Of a stretch of 64,000 nucleotides of DNA, positions 7,649-15,387 are shown in pieces. The position numbers and the translations under genes are program-made. The stretch is taken from NCBI GenBank assembly GCA_020848835.1, contig JADLHJ010000054.1, positions 1 through 64,000 of the forward strand, given 5' to 3'. How positions within the stretch are numbered: position 1 is the stretch's first letter; each line of letters opens with the position of its first letter. The notes below the pieces were generated by a model, which made no database searches, had not been told where the DNA came from, and saw only the letters and a list, made by a program, of their open reading frames with translations. This DNA comes from Candidatus Hydrogenedentota bacterium. GTDB lineage: Bacteria > Hydrogenedentota > Hydrogenedentia > Hydrogenedentales > SLHB01.

Positions 7649-9018
7649 CGCTTTGGCATATCGCGTGGAATTATTTATGGAACCGGAAACTCACGACGTT
7701 TCTGACCATTTTGTCTGTAACACTAGGCGTAGGGCTTATCACTGCGGTCCTGCTGTTGAGTTACGAGGTTGAGCGGCGCTTCGTGCAGGAAGGCCAGATG
7801 TTTGACATCGCGGTAGGCGCCAAAGGAAGCACGCAACAATTGGTCCTAAGCACGATTTACTACATTGGCCAGCCTGCGGGCATCATGCCTGCCGACTATT
7901 ACAACAAGTTGAAGGCTGAACCCGATGTGCTCGCGGCGTTCCCGATCACGATGGGCGATTCGTTCAAGGGCTTTCGAATTGTTGGCACCACGCGCCAAAT
8001 GCTCGAATTCGATTGGCGCGACCGCGTCACGAATGAACGACGCGGAACATATGACCTCGCCTCAGGCGCTTATTTCAGCCGGCCGCTGGAGGCGGTGATT
8101 GGCGCAACCGTAGCAAAAGATACGGGATTGCAGGTTGGCGACAAATTTGCCAGTACTCACGGCATGATGGAAATGGAGGGTATTGAGCGCCATGAGGACA
8201 CGCCATACACCGTCGTGGGCGTGTTGAAGCCTTCGGGCTCGCCGACGGATCGTGCCATTTTTGCGGACTACGAATCGATCTATGACGTGCACGAGCACGA
8301 ATATGGCACACCAAGCCTGTTTGGACGTGACTTTGGTAACGACGAAGCTGTCACAGCAGAGCCGAAAGGTGAACACCAGCAAGGTGAGTCCGATCACCAC
8401 GATGGTGAATCAGATCACCATGGCGACAAGGATTCCGAACACGCTGATCATGAACACTTCGATCCACGGGAGAAATTGACCGCGGTGCTCCTGGTGCTTG
8501 ATAGTCCTGGTCAACGGTTCGAGTTCAATCAACGTATCTCCGAGGAATATCCGAATGCCGTGGCAGCGGTGCCGATCCTAGAAATTCAAGCGTTGTACAA
8601 CCAGTTGCTCGGAACGGCGCGCTTGGTAATGCTCTACATCGGTTTCCTGGTCATTATTATCAGTTCGATTTCTATCGTGATTGGGCTCTACTTATCGATC
8701 ATCCAACGCAAACGGGACTTGGCGATTATGCGCGCGTTGGGCGCATCGTCGGGCGAGGTGGTTGGTGCGGTGCTGATCGAAGCGTTCTGGGTCACGCTGC
8801 TCGGACTTGTTACGGGCTACGCCGCGGGCTTGGGGCTCACGTGGGGCATTGGGGCCTACCTGGTGCAGACCATCGGTTTCAAGGTGTCGGTTTTCAGTCC
8901 ATCGCCGGACATGATCTCTGCGTATTCGGCGATCCTTATCATGGGGATGATCGCTGGAATTCTTCCGGCGTGGCAGGCCTACCGGACAGATGTCGCTCGG
9001 GATCTCGCGGAATTGTAA
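7645..9018 (+). CDS. FtsX/MacB-type ABC permease with extended His/Asp-rich loop (second paralogue)
   Basis: The start is the ATG at 7645 overlapping the ATPase stop, giving 457 residues. Topology is one N-terminal TM, a large outer domain and three C-terminal TMs with IQRKRDLAIMRALGAS. At the same place as in the first permease, before TM2, it has a longer metal-binding-like insert (about 243-272) with His244, 251, 252, 258, 259, 266, 269 and 271 interspersed with Asp and Glu. Part of the insert is a duplicated GESDHH unit encoded by a 21-bp tandem repeat. The two permeases are clear duplicates and may form a LolCE-like heterodimer. Metal transport or sensing is inference. Confidence 0.88.
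   Translation: MTLWHIAWNYLWNRKLTTFLTILSVTLGVGLITAVLLLSYEVERRFVQEGQMFDIAVGAKGSTQQLVLSTIYYIGQPAGIMPADYYNKLKAEPDVLAAFPITMGDSFKGFRIVGTTRQMLEFDWRDRVTNERRGTYDLASGAYFSRPLEAVIGATVAKDTGLQVGDKFASTHGMMEMEGIERHEDTPYTVVGVLKPSGSPTDRAIFADYESIYDVHEHEYGTPSLFGRDFGNDEAVTAEPKGEHQQGESDHHDGESDHHGDKDSEHADHEHFDPREKLTAVLLVLDSPGQRFEFNQRISEEYPNAVAAVPILEIQALYNQLLGTARLVMLYIGFLVIIISSISIVIGLYLSIIQRKRDLAIMRALGASSGEVVGAVLIEAFWVTLLGLVTGYAAGLGLTWGIGAYLVQTIGFKVSVFSPSPDMISAYSAILIMGMIAGILPAWQAYRTDVARDLAEL
8383..8424 (+). repeat. Two imperfect 21-bp tandem copies encoding the GESDHH units
   Basis: Copies at 8383-8403 and 8404-8424 start GGTGAGTCCGATCACCA and GGTGAATCAGATCACCA. They lie in frame in the permease His-rich loop, so the loop seems to have grown by local duplication. 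Confidence 0.8.
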
Positions 9019-9074
9019 CGGTTTGTTTTTATGCTATACTTTCGGGCTGCATTCGGGTGTAAGGAGTCATAGTC

Positions 9075-9821
9075 GTGAGAAGGCGAGTCGTACGCGATCT
9101 GGGCACAATCGCGGGTATTGCAGTCATTTTGGCAGGCGTCGTCGGGCTGAACATTTATTATCGGCTGGGTGGCCTGCAGGCGAAATTCACGGCGATTCGG
9201 AAGAATGCTGAAATTGCGACCGCGAAGCAGGGTGTCGATCTGCTCGATTGGGAGTTGTTGCAGAAGACGAAGGGCAGTCTCCGCAGCGGGCCAACCTTCG
9301 ACAAAGATCTTATCGCGCGCGCGAAAGAAGGACGCACTGCGAACCTGATGGGGTTCATGACGCCGATCGATCAGTTTCGAGACGTATCTCACTTCATGTT
9401 GCTGCCCATGCCGATCGAGTGTTACTTCTGTCGAATGCCACCGATGCGCGATGTGATGTTGGTGAGGATGGCGGAAGGCGAAGTTACCAATATCATGGAA
9501 GAACCTGTACTCGTTACCGGCGGGCTTAATTTGCACGAAGGGCCGAAACAGAAGTTCTTCTATAGCATGACAAATTCCGGGCTGCGCGCGGGCGACACGG
9601 GCAAGAAGCTTACCGTGAAATCGATTAACGAGGAACACCGCCAGCAGGGTTACAAGGAAGGCAGCAAGCTGATGCAAGAGCAAGACGCCGCGGGCGGTGC
9701 AGCGCCTGACGGGGAATTGCTGCCGGCTATCGAAGAAGACGCCTCGGTCCCTGCCCCGGCACCGCCCGCAGACGCTACCGCTGCGGAGTCGGCCACACCG
9801 CCCCCAGCGCCTGCGCAGTAA
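9075..9821 (+). CDS. DUF3299-like membrane-anchored protein (PA4066/ZrgE-like)
   Basis: The 248-residue product (GTG start, AAGGAG eight bases upstream) has one N-terminal TM (about 9-28). It then has a domain with LLDWELL, a GFMTPI turn and FMLLPMPIECYFCRMPP, followed by a VMLVRMAEG strand. This order matches DUF3299: W-x-x-L, then G-x-M-x-P-I/L, then F-x-L-x-P followed by a Cys-containing PP loop. Cys116 and Cys119 form a CxxC that could bind metal. The C-terminal 50 residues are low-complexity Ala/Pro. DUF3299 proteins accompany the FtsX permease and ATPase in the zinc-limitation loci PA4063-4066 and zrgABCDE (family knowledge, from memory). It is the last gene before the terminator. Confidence 0.7.
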   Translation: MRRRVVRDLGTIAGIAVILAGVVGLNIYYRLGGLQAKFTAIRKNAEIATAKQGVDLLDWELLQKTKGSLRSGPTFDKDLIARAKEGRTANLMGFMTPIDQFRDVSHFMLLPMPIECYFCRMPPMRDVMLVRMAEGEVTNIMEEPVLVTGGLNLHEGPKQKFFYSMTNSGLRAGDTGKKLTVKSINEEHRQQGYKEGSKLMQEQDAAGGAAPDGELLPAIEEDASVPAPAPPADATAAESATPPPAPAQ

Positions 9822-9837
9822 AAATAATCCGACTTTC

Positions 9838-9872
9838 AGCAGAGCCGAATACCAATTCGGCTCTGCTTTTTT
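9838..9872 (+). terminator. Intrinsic terminator closing the metal-like ABC cluster
   Basis: A perfect 13-bp stem (AGCAGAGCCGAAT, 9838-9850, with 9855-9867) and a 4-nt loop are followed by six T (9867-9872), 17 bp after the DUF3299-like gene. Confidence 0.92.
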
Positions 9873-9944
9873 GTCGCGCAGAATTTCATATCGCGTTTGC
9901 AGGCGAAGAGGCTATCATGCGCGAGGGATAGGGGTGACGGAGAC

Positions 9945-10679
9945 ATGTCGCATCTGCACCGTTTTTTTGTAGCACAAACGCCCGTCGAAAGCGCGCGCGA
10001 AGCCGTGCTTACTGATCATGAGGCCCATCACGCGCTGCACGTAGTGCGCCTGCGCGCGGGCGACGCAATTGAGGTCTTCGACGGCGCAGGGCGCGAATGG
10101 GAAGCGACCGTCACGACGACCACGCGCCACGAAGTTTGTCTCGCGCTGGGCAATCTTCGAGAGCACCCCGCTCCTCGTGTGCCCGTCACGTTGTTTCAGG
10201 CGTGGCTGCATCGCGATAAGGCGGTGGAGGAGTTGATACGCCACGGCACGGAGATTGGATTCACACGGTTTGTTTTCTTCCGATCACAGCATTCGGAGCG
10301 CGCACCTCGTGTAAATGATAAATGGCGGCGCACGGCAATTGAGGCTTGCAAGCAGTGCCGGCGCGTCTGGCTCCCGACCTTTGAAACCGCCGATAGTCTG
10401 GATGCCGCTTTCAGGATGGTTACCGGCAGGCCGATTGTCGCCACTTGGAACATCCCCCCCATCCCCGTCGCATCGGCGTTAGAGCGTGTCGATGAAGTGT
10501 CGCTATTTGTCGGTCCAGAGGGCGATTTCGATGTCGATGAAATTCAAATTTTCAGGCAACGCGACGCGCACGCGATTTCTTTGGGAGACTCCACGTATCG
10601 CTCGGAAGTTGCGGCCGTCCTGGCCGGCACGCTGATTCAATACGAGTTGGGACACTTAGGTCCGCGCAATCAGCGATAA
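9945..10679 (+). CDS. rsmE: 16S rRNA (uracil1498-N3)-methyltransferase RsmE
   Basis: The 244-residue product starts at the ATG at 9945, where family members begin with HRFF; the upstream in-frame start at 9897 gives an atypical extension. It has the N-terminal PUA-like part (EAHHALHVVRLRAGDAIEVFDG) and a C-terminal SPOUT knot domain with LFVGPEGDF. RsmE methylates U1498 in helix 44 of 16S rRNA using SAM. The knot segment usually read as R-T-E-T-A is RSEVA here, a conservative departure. It is followed by a HIT gene and aroE on the same strand. Confidence 0.88.
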   Translation: MSHLHRFFVAQTPVESAREAVLTDHEAHHALHVVRLRAGDAIEVFDGAGREWEATVTTTTRHEVCLALGNLREHPAPRVPVTLFQAWLHRDKAVEELIRHGTEIGFTRFVFFRSQHSERAPRVNDKWRRTAIEACKQCRRVWLPTFETADSLDAAFRMVTGRPIVATWNIPPIPVASALERVDEVSLFVGPEGDFDVDEIQIFRQRDAHAISLGDSTYRSEVAAVLAGTLIQYELGHLGPRNQR

Positions 10680-10742
10680 ACGCACGGCGTCCTTGCGAAG
10701 ATTACGGGTTCTGCGCTACGCTCCCCCGACAGCGATGGGGAC

Positions 10743-11090
10743 ATGGCCATGAGTAGCGAATGTCTTTTCTGCAAAATAGCCGATGGGCGGATTCCGTCCA
10801 CGCAGGTGTATAACGACAGCCATTACTACGCGTTTCGCGACATTAATCCAGCAGCGCCCACGCATATCCTCATCATCCCGCGTAAACACATCGAGAAAAT
10901 TACCGATGCCTCCAAGGAGGACGCCGCGCTGATCGGCAATCTGTTCCTTACCGCGAACCGCGTGGCGGAACAAGAGGGTATTACCGATTTCCGCTATGTA
11001 ATCAATTGCGGCGTACAAGCGGGCCAGAGCGTGTTTCACATTCATCTGCATCTGCTGGCAGGCCGCGATTTATATTGGCCTCCCGGTTAG
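10743..11090 (+). CDS. hinT: HIT-family purine nucleotide phosphoramidase (HinT-like)
   Basis: The 115-residue protein has a CLFCKIADGRIPS opening, typical for bacterial Hint proteins, and the H-I-H-L-H-L catalytic triad motif near the end. Hint enzymes hydrolyse adenosine 5'-phosphoramidates and lysyl-AMP in the cytoplasm. Length and motif order match the family. ATG codons lie at 10743 and 10749 and the choice between them is not decisive. It is co-directional with rsmE (63 bp upstream) and aroE (17 bp downstream), suggesting a housekeeping operon. Confidence 0.9.
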   Translation: MAMSSECLFCKIADGRIPSTQVYNDSHYYAFRDINPAAPTHILIIPRKHIEKITDASKEDAALIGNLFLTANRVAEQEGITDFRYVINCGVQAGQSVFHIHLHLLAGRDLYWPPG

Positions 11091-11107
11091 ACGGTCCACA
11101 CGCCCGA

Positions 11108-11965
11108 ATGCACACGATTGATACGGCCACGAAGCTATGCGCGGTGATCGGCAACCCCGTCGCGCATTCGCTTTCCCCGCGCATGCACAACGCCGCGTAC
11201 CGCGCGGCGAATCTGAACTTTGTCTACCTCGGCTTTCACATCGAGAATGTTAGCGCGTTTTTGAATGGCGTGCGCGCTATGCCCAGTTTCCGCGGCGTGA
11301 GCGTGACGATTCCGCACAAGCGCGCGGTGATGGATCACATCGACGTTATCGAGCCAATGGCACAGCACGTGGGCAGCGTGAACACGATTACCAATGAAGG
11401 CGGTAAGCTTATCGGCTCGACGACGGACGGCCCCGGTGCATTGCGATCATTGACAGAGGCGGGAATCAATTTGTGCGATCGGCGCGTGCTCTTTCTCGGG
11501 TCGGGAGGCGCCGTTCGCGCGGTGGCGTTTGCCGTTTCGGAAATGACGAAGGCGTCGCATGTGACTATCCTCGGGCGCACACGCGAAAACGTGGACGAAC
11601 TCGTTTCAGACCTACACAACGCCGGATGTGCACGCGTGTCCGGCGGTTCACTGAATGACGATTTGCGGGACGCAATTGCATCGAGTGACATCATCGTTCA
11701 GGGTACATCGGTAGGCATGGAACCGAATCAGCACGAGACTTGTGTGCCAAAGGACATTCTATGTCCCGGGCAGGTCGTATTCGACATGGTGTACCGCCCG
11801 CATGAGACGAGATTGTTGCGCGAAGCGAAGGAAGCCGGCTGCACGGTCGTACATGGCATTGACATGCTGCTATATCAGGCGGCGCTGCAATTTGAACGGT
11901 GGACTGGTGCGAGTTGTCCGATCGAAGCGATGCGTGAAGCGGTATCGGACTTAACGAGTAGGTAG
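11108..11965 (+). CDS. aroE: Shikimate dehydrogenase (NADP+)
   Basis: The 285-residue protein begins at the ATG at 11108, giving the usual N-terminus CAVIGNPVAHSLSPRMHN. It has the substrate-binding VSVTIPHK with catalytic Lys, VNTI, and the nucleotide-binding LGSGGAVRA loop. The C-terminus has GIDMLLYQAALQFE, typical of AroE. It reduces 3-dehydroshikimate to shikimate in aromatic amino-acid synthesis. The longer frame beginning at 11006 overlaps the HIT gene and lacks homology-like sequence. It ends 13 bp from the opposing gene at 11978. Confidence 0.93.
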   Translation: MHTIDTATKLCAVIGNPVAHSLSPRMHNAAYRAANLNFVYLGFHIENVSAFLNGVRAMPSFRGVSVTIPHKRAVMDHIDVIEPMAQHVGSVNTITNEGGKLIGSTTDGPGALRSLTEAGINLCDRRVLFLGSGGAVRAVAFAVSEMTKASHVTILGRTRENVDELVSDLHNAGCARVSGGSLNDDLRDAIASSDIIVQGTSVGMEPNQHETCVPKDILCPGQVVFDMVYRPHETRLLREAKEAGCTVVHGIDMLLYQAALQFERWTGASCPIEAMREAVSDLTSR

Positions 11966-11977
11966 AACGGCAGCCGA

Positions 11978-12502
11978 TCAGCCGAGGATCACCAGCTTCA
12001 CGATAATTGCGATGAGCACCACGGCGGCAAGCACCAAGCCAATCTGCGGGCCGCGGAACGCGAGTGGGCTGGGGTCGACGGGCTCGCTCGTGGATTCCAC
12101 ACTCGGATCAAGCGGTTGGGGATCGGGCAACGCAAGTCGCGATTCCAGTTCGAGCGCCTTTTCACGCGCCTGTTTGGCCCGTTCAACTTCTTCATTGGGC
12201 ACGCGCATTCCATTAATTAGCTGACTGACTTTGTCCTGCCGACGTTCGATGGCGTTGTTGGCGGTTTCCACTCCGACGTAGGCGTACTCGATGGTGCTCT
12301 TCTTCACCGTTTCAATAACGCCGGGATTACTGCCTTCTTTATAGTAAATGCGAAGTCTGAGCGGATCTTTCGTGGTGTCATCGATGATGGCGAAATACGA
12401 CTCACCACCCGCGATCGGGGTGATCTCATACACCTCGCCCGTCACCGATTGATCGGCCGCGGCAAAAACAGGCATTAATATGGCAATGACAAGCGCGCTC
12501 AT
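11978..12502 (-). CDS. Secreted protein with C-terminal membrane anchor, unknown function
   Basis: I do not recognise this 174-residue protein. It has a short signal peptide (ending around Ala15-Ala16) and a compact beta-rich domain (residues 18-80). A charged helical segment with KQAREKALELESRL follows, then a Pro/Ser-rich linker and a C-terminal hydrophobic helix (about 150-172). The domain would sit in the periplasm, tethered at its C-terminus. It is divergent from the Cys-rich gene at 12590, and the 87-bp gap holds a perfect 12-bp palindrome. Confidence 0.6.
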   Translation of the reverse strand: MSALVIAILMPVFAAADQSVTGEVYEITPIAGGESYFAIIDDTTKDPLRLRIYYKEGSNPGVIETVKKSTIEYAYVGVETANNAIERRQDKVSQLINGMRVPNEEVERAKQAREKALELESRLALPDPQPLDPSVESTSEPVDPSPLAFRGPQIGLVLAAVVLIAIIVKLVILG

Positions 12503-12544
12503 TTATGCTCTTTCCATGACGAATTCGCCTTATCCTATTCTAGA

Positions 12545-12556
12545 CGAAACGTTTCG
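12545..12556. promoter_or_regulatory. Perfect palindrome CGAAACGTTTCG between divergent genes
   Basis: The 12-bp perfect palindrome lies in the 87-bp gap between the gene ending at 12502 (minus strand start) and the gene starting at 12590. Its position fits an operator shared by both promoters. A single short palindrome could also be chance. Confidence 0.3.
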
Positions 12557-12589
12557 GCAACTTGAGCCGATAGAGCTTAGCTGAACACG

Positions 12590-13186
12590 ATGGGTGACCT
12601 CATTCCGCCGTTGATTTGCGCGGCCGTCGGCACCGTGATTGTCATCGTGCTTACGATGCGTGCAAAAGCGCAGCAAACGAGCAAGACCGTGCGTGGCGTT
12701 TATGCGACAAACACGGTCGAGCAGCAATGCAACGTCTGCCAGAAGCAGATGGTGATTCCCGCCGCCGACCTTGTTCCGCTGCAGTCGGTGGAGATGGCGT
12801 TGTGCGTGCGGGCGATTCCTGCGCTCATGGGCCGAAAGTTGGCCGAGTATACCTGTCCGTACTGCGAGGCCGTGCATTGTTTCACGGTCGATAAACGCAC
12901 ACCGGAGTGGGTCGGCGCGAACCTCTATTCGCCGCAGACGAAGGGCACGCGTTGTCTCAATTGCAGCAAGCCGTTGAGGATCGCGCCTTGGGGCGAAGGC
13001 GCATACAACAAACGATTGAAGGAGGCGCCGCTGCAGCCAGATTACGGTCTGGTGTGCTCCAAATGCGAAGCAGTGGTCTGCGTGGCGTGCACCGTAGATG
13101 CGACGCGCAATCGAACGAAGGATGGAACCTTTGTGTGTCCGCGCTGTTTTCGGCCCGGCGTGGACCGCACATACCACCCAATTTGA
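12590..13186 (+). CDS. Membrane-anchored protein with six CxxC pairs (zinc-ribbon-like)
   Basis: The 198-residue protein has an N-terminal TM (about 6-22). It carries six CxxC pairs at residues 47/50, 89/92, 122/125, 156/159, 164/167 and 183/186, consistent with about three zinc ribbons or rubredoxin-like knuckles. There is no helicase, nuclease or protease motif between them. Zn ribbons after a single TM usually mean a cytoplasmic protein- or nucleic-acid-binding module, but no partner is evident. I cannot name a family. It lies 59 bp upstream of the STN-like lipoprotein gene on the same strand. Confidence 0.65.
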   Translation: MGDLIPPLICAAVGTVIVIVLTMRAKAQQTSKTVRGVYATNTVEQQCNVCQKQMVIPAADLVPLQSVEMALCVRAIPALMGRKLAEYTCPYCEAVHCFTVDKRTPEWVGANLYSPQTKGTRCLNCSKPLRIAPWGEGAYNKRLKEAPLQPDYGLVCSKCEAVVCVACTVDATRNRTKDGTFVCPRCFRPGVDRTYHPI

Positions 13187-13245
13187 TAGACTTTGCGGGA
13201 ACTTTGGCTGCGCGAAGGGGATTAGCCAGAGGAGAGGGCGACTGT

Positions 13246-14328
13246 ATGAAACTCCACTACGCAGCGATACTTTCGGTTTGCGCGCTTGCAGGAGCCTGCG
13301 CTTCGCATGCCAAGGGCGAAGCCGCAGCGTCAGCGCCTGCCGAAACGCCCGCTGTCGCGGGAGCGTTACCGCCTTCTAATCCAAACGAAGTGTACCGTCC
13401 ACCCAAACAGAAAGAAGAGGCCGCGCCCGTGGCCAAGCCTGCGAGACCAAAAAAGACCAGCATTACAATAGAAGCGAGTGCGATGCAGCTTGGCGACGTG
13501 ATTCGCCGCGTTGGTGAGCAGGCTGGCGGAAACGTCGTACTCATGGGCGGCGTCGAGGGCCGCATCGCTAACAATCTGGATATCACGCGGCGCGCTCTTG
13601 CCGATGCCGTGCCGATGATTGCGAACGCTGGGAATGTTGCCGTCGAGAAGCACCCGCACTACTTTTTCTTTTTCCCAGAGGGCTATGAGCAATTGCTGAA
13701 TGTGTCTCTGGCGGGAAGGCTGGATACGCGTTATAGCGAAATCAAAACGGACGCGGTATTTGGATCCGGCCTGCCATTATGTTCTGTGTTCATGTGGATG
13801 AGCTACGCATTGAAGGTGTCGATTGTCGCGGACAATTCGGTCGGCGATGCCCAGTGCGGCGAGCTTGCCTTGAAACAGGTTCCGCTGGATACCGCGATTG
13901 AAGCAATCCTGAAATCGGCGCGCATCGCAGCAGTGCAGGTGGAAAGCACACCCGATTACATCTTTCTTTCGACGCCGCAGAACACCAACCCGAAATCCGC
14001 GTTGCTGGAAGAATCGTCACTGGACGAACAACAGAAGGCACTGCTGGGAAAACAGGTAACACTGGCCTTGCCCTATCCGCTGCGCACGGGCCAGCCCTTG
14101 GAATTGCCGCTGAAGCCGTCACCCCTCAGCGATGTGTTGCCTGCCTTGAGCGAACAGGTAGGTGTGCGCGTTGTTGTGGAGAAGGGGCTCGAAAAATTTC
14201 CGGTGAATCCGTACTTCGTGAAGAACGTCACGCTGCGCGAAGCGCTGGACTTATTGGTGCGCCAGTGGCTGGAACCCAACTATGGATATCAGGTGCTGGC
14301 CGACAGGATTGTGATCCGGCGGCGATAG
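13246..14328 (+). CDS. Lipoprotein with STN/secretin-N-like repeats
   Basis: The start is placed at the ATG at 13246, which gives a lipoprotein signal with lipobox LAGAC (Cys18), rather than the GTG-type start at 12907 inside the previous gene. The 360-residue product has a Pro/Ala/Lys linker and then three related modules of the STN type (short domain before secretin and TonB channels): ITIEASAMQLGDVIRRVGEQ, LALKQVPLDTAIEAILKSA and VTLREALDLLVRQW. No secretin barrel follows, so it is not itself a channel. It may be an outer-membrane-attached accessory of a secretion or piliation system encoded elsewhere; that is inference. Confidence 0.65.
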   Translation: MKLHYAAILSVCALAGACASHAKGEAAASAPAETPAVAGALPPSNPNEVYRPPKQKEEAAPVAKPARPKKTSITIEASAMQLGDVIRRVGEQAGGNVVLMGGVEGRIANNLDITRRALADAVPMIANAGNVAVEKHPHYFFFFPEGYEQLLNVSLAGRLDTRYSEIKTDAVFGSGLPLCSVFMWMSYALKVSIVADNSVGDAQCGELALKQVPLDTAIEAILKSARIAAVQVESTPDYIFLSTPQNTNPKSALLEESSLDEQQKALLGKQVTLALPYPLRTGQPLELPLKPSPLSDVLPALSEQVGVRVVVEKGLEKFPVNPYFVKNVTLREALDLLVRQWLEPNYGYQVLADRIVIRRR

Positions 14329-14352
14329 CGGTTGTCTCGTTCGTAGTTCATC

Positions 14353-14435
14353 AAAGGAGCACGGGCGTCCCGCCCGTGATTGGAAGCTTGGGCGAACAAA
14401 CCCATCAAGGGCGGGACGCCCGTGCTCCTTTTTTT
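14353..14435. repeat. Long inverted repeat, REP-like element acting as possible terminator
   Basis: A perfect 23-bp arm (14353-14375) is repeated inverted at 14409-14431 around a 33-nt loop. The right arm runs into seven T (14429-14435). The core GGGCGTCCCGCCC is the kind of palindrome dispersed in many copies in GC-rich genomes. It lies 24 bp after the STN-like gene, so it can also end that transcript. Confidence 0.75.
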
Positions 14436-14674
14436 CGCGCACAATTAATGATGCTGTGCCATCGATTATTTTTTTAGCCAAATCTCATTTAGCCGCGAAC
14501 GCTGCCGCCGGTTGAGTTGCTCCTTCCGCCTTTGGGCGGTCTGCGTCCCGCACCATCGGCGGCTTCATGAAACACAAGACCGCGTGAACGCGGAACTACG
14601 AACCCTCCTCGCGTACCTCCGTCTGGAGTCTGCAATGTGTTGATCCTCCTCCCCACCACCATTACACTTTCGAT
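14436..14674. other. Non-coding stretch with two small hairpins, upstream of the glycosyltransferase
   Basis: With the repeat before it, this makes a 346-bp gap without a convincing gene. It contains CCGCC-TTTG-GGCGG (14526-14539) and the tight palindrome CCGCGTGAACGCGG (14580-14593), which may be decayed repeat copies. A promoter-like pair lies at its right end. Confidence 0.5.
14640..14668 (+). promoter_or_regulatory. Candidate promoter giving a leaderless glycosyltransferase mRNA
   Basis: TTGATC (14640-14645) and TACACT (14663-14668) are 17 bp apart. The expected transcription start, 6-8 bp after the -10, coincides with the ATG at 14675, and no Shine-Dalgarno sequence precedes that ATG. 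Confidence 0.4.
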
Positions 14675-15376
14675 ATGTCCACTGACACGATGATCCTGCT
14701 GCCGGCCTTTAATGAAGAGAACAATATCGGACGTATTGTGCGGCGGATTCATGAGATTGTGCCGGACGCATCGGTCGTCGTTGTCGATGATGGCTCACAT
14801 GATGCGACCGCAGAACGCGCCGTTGAAGCGGGGGCAACGGTCTTGTCGCTGCCCTACAATCTAGGCTACGGCGTGGCGCTACAGACAGGCTACAAATACG
14901 CGCTGCGCACGGGTCATTCCTACCTCGTTCAACTCGATGCAGATGGCCAACACGATCCGCAATGTATTCCGCGCCTGCTCGATTATGTCCTAAGCGGAAA
15001 AAGTAGTCTTTGCATTGGCTCGCGTTTTTTGGAAGGCGGTACGTATTCCATTCCATTTGCACGGCGCGCCGGGATGTATGTGTTCCGCCGTGTCGCGTCC
15101 CTGTTGCTCCGGCAGACGATTACCGATCCCACAAGCGGCTTCCAGGCAATGGACCGTAAAGTGCTCGACCTATATTGTCATGACTCCTATCCCGTGGATT
15201 ACCCGGACGTGGACGTGATTGTTATGCTGCACCGGCATGGAATCAGGATTGCCGAATTGCCGGTGACCATGTTTGCAGGCGAAGGAAAATCGATGCATGC
15301 GGGCCTTAAGCCGGTCTACTATCTGTTTCGCATGGGATTGGACATTCCGTTGAATCTGATCCGGCGTGGCGATTAG
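14675..15376 (+). CDS. Family 2 glycosyltransferase, dolichol-phosphate-mannose-synthase-like
   Basis: The 233-residue enzyme has an MILLPAFNEENNIGRIV start, the nucleotide-binding VVVDDGSHDAT and the metal-binding LDADGQHDP. It also has IGSRFLEGG and a TSGFQAM acceptor-site motif, all hallmarks of GT2 enzymes that transfer sugars to polyprenyl phosphate. It lacks C-terminal TM segments. The next gene is a DUF2304 membrane protein, a very common neighbour of such transferases, 11 bp downstream. Substrate and final glycan are unknown. Confidence 0.9.
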   Translation: MSTDTMILLPAFNEENNIGRIVRRIHEIVPDASVVVVDDGSHDATAERAVEAGATVLSLPYNLGYGVALQTGYKYALRTGHSYLVQLDADGQHDPQCIPRLLDYVLSGKSSLCIGSRFLEGGTYSIPFARRAGMYVFRRVASLLLRQTITDPTSGFQAMDRKVLDLYCHDSYPVDYPDVDVIVMLHRHGIRIAELPVTMFAGEGKSMHAGLKPVYYLFRMGLDIPLNLIRRGD

Positions 15377-15387
15377 GAGACTATAGG

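Noticed and set aside
5622-9018. Plain LolCDE lipoprotein release system
   Set aside because: The permease/ATPase layout is similar, but the His-rich loops, the DUF3299-like neighbour and the ABC-2 and scaffold genes do not fit LolCDE.
12530-13177. 215-codon minus-strand frame opposite the CxxC protein
   Set aside because: The plus strand has six regularly spaced CxxC pairs and a TM; the antisense product is Arg/His-rich without pattern.
13246-14328. Complete secretin
   Set aside because: The protein ends after STN-like modules; there is no C-terminal beta-barrel region.
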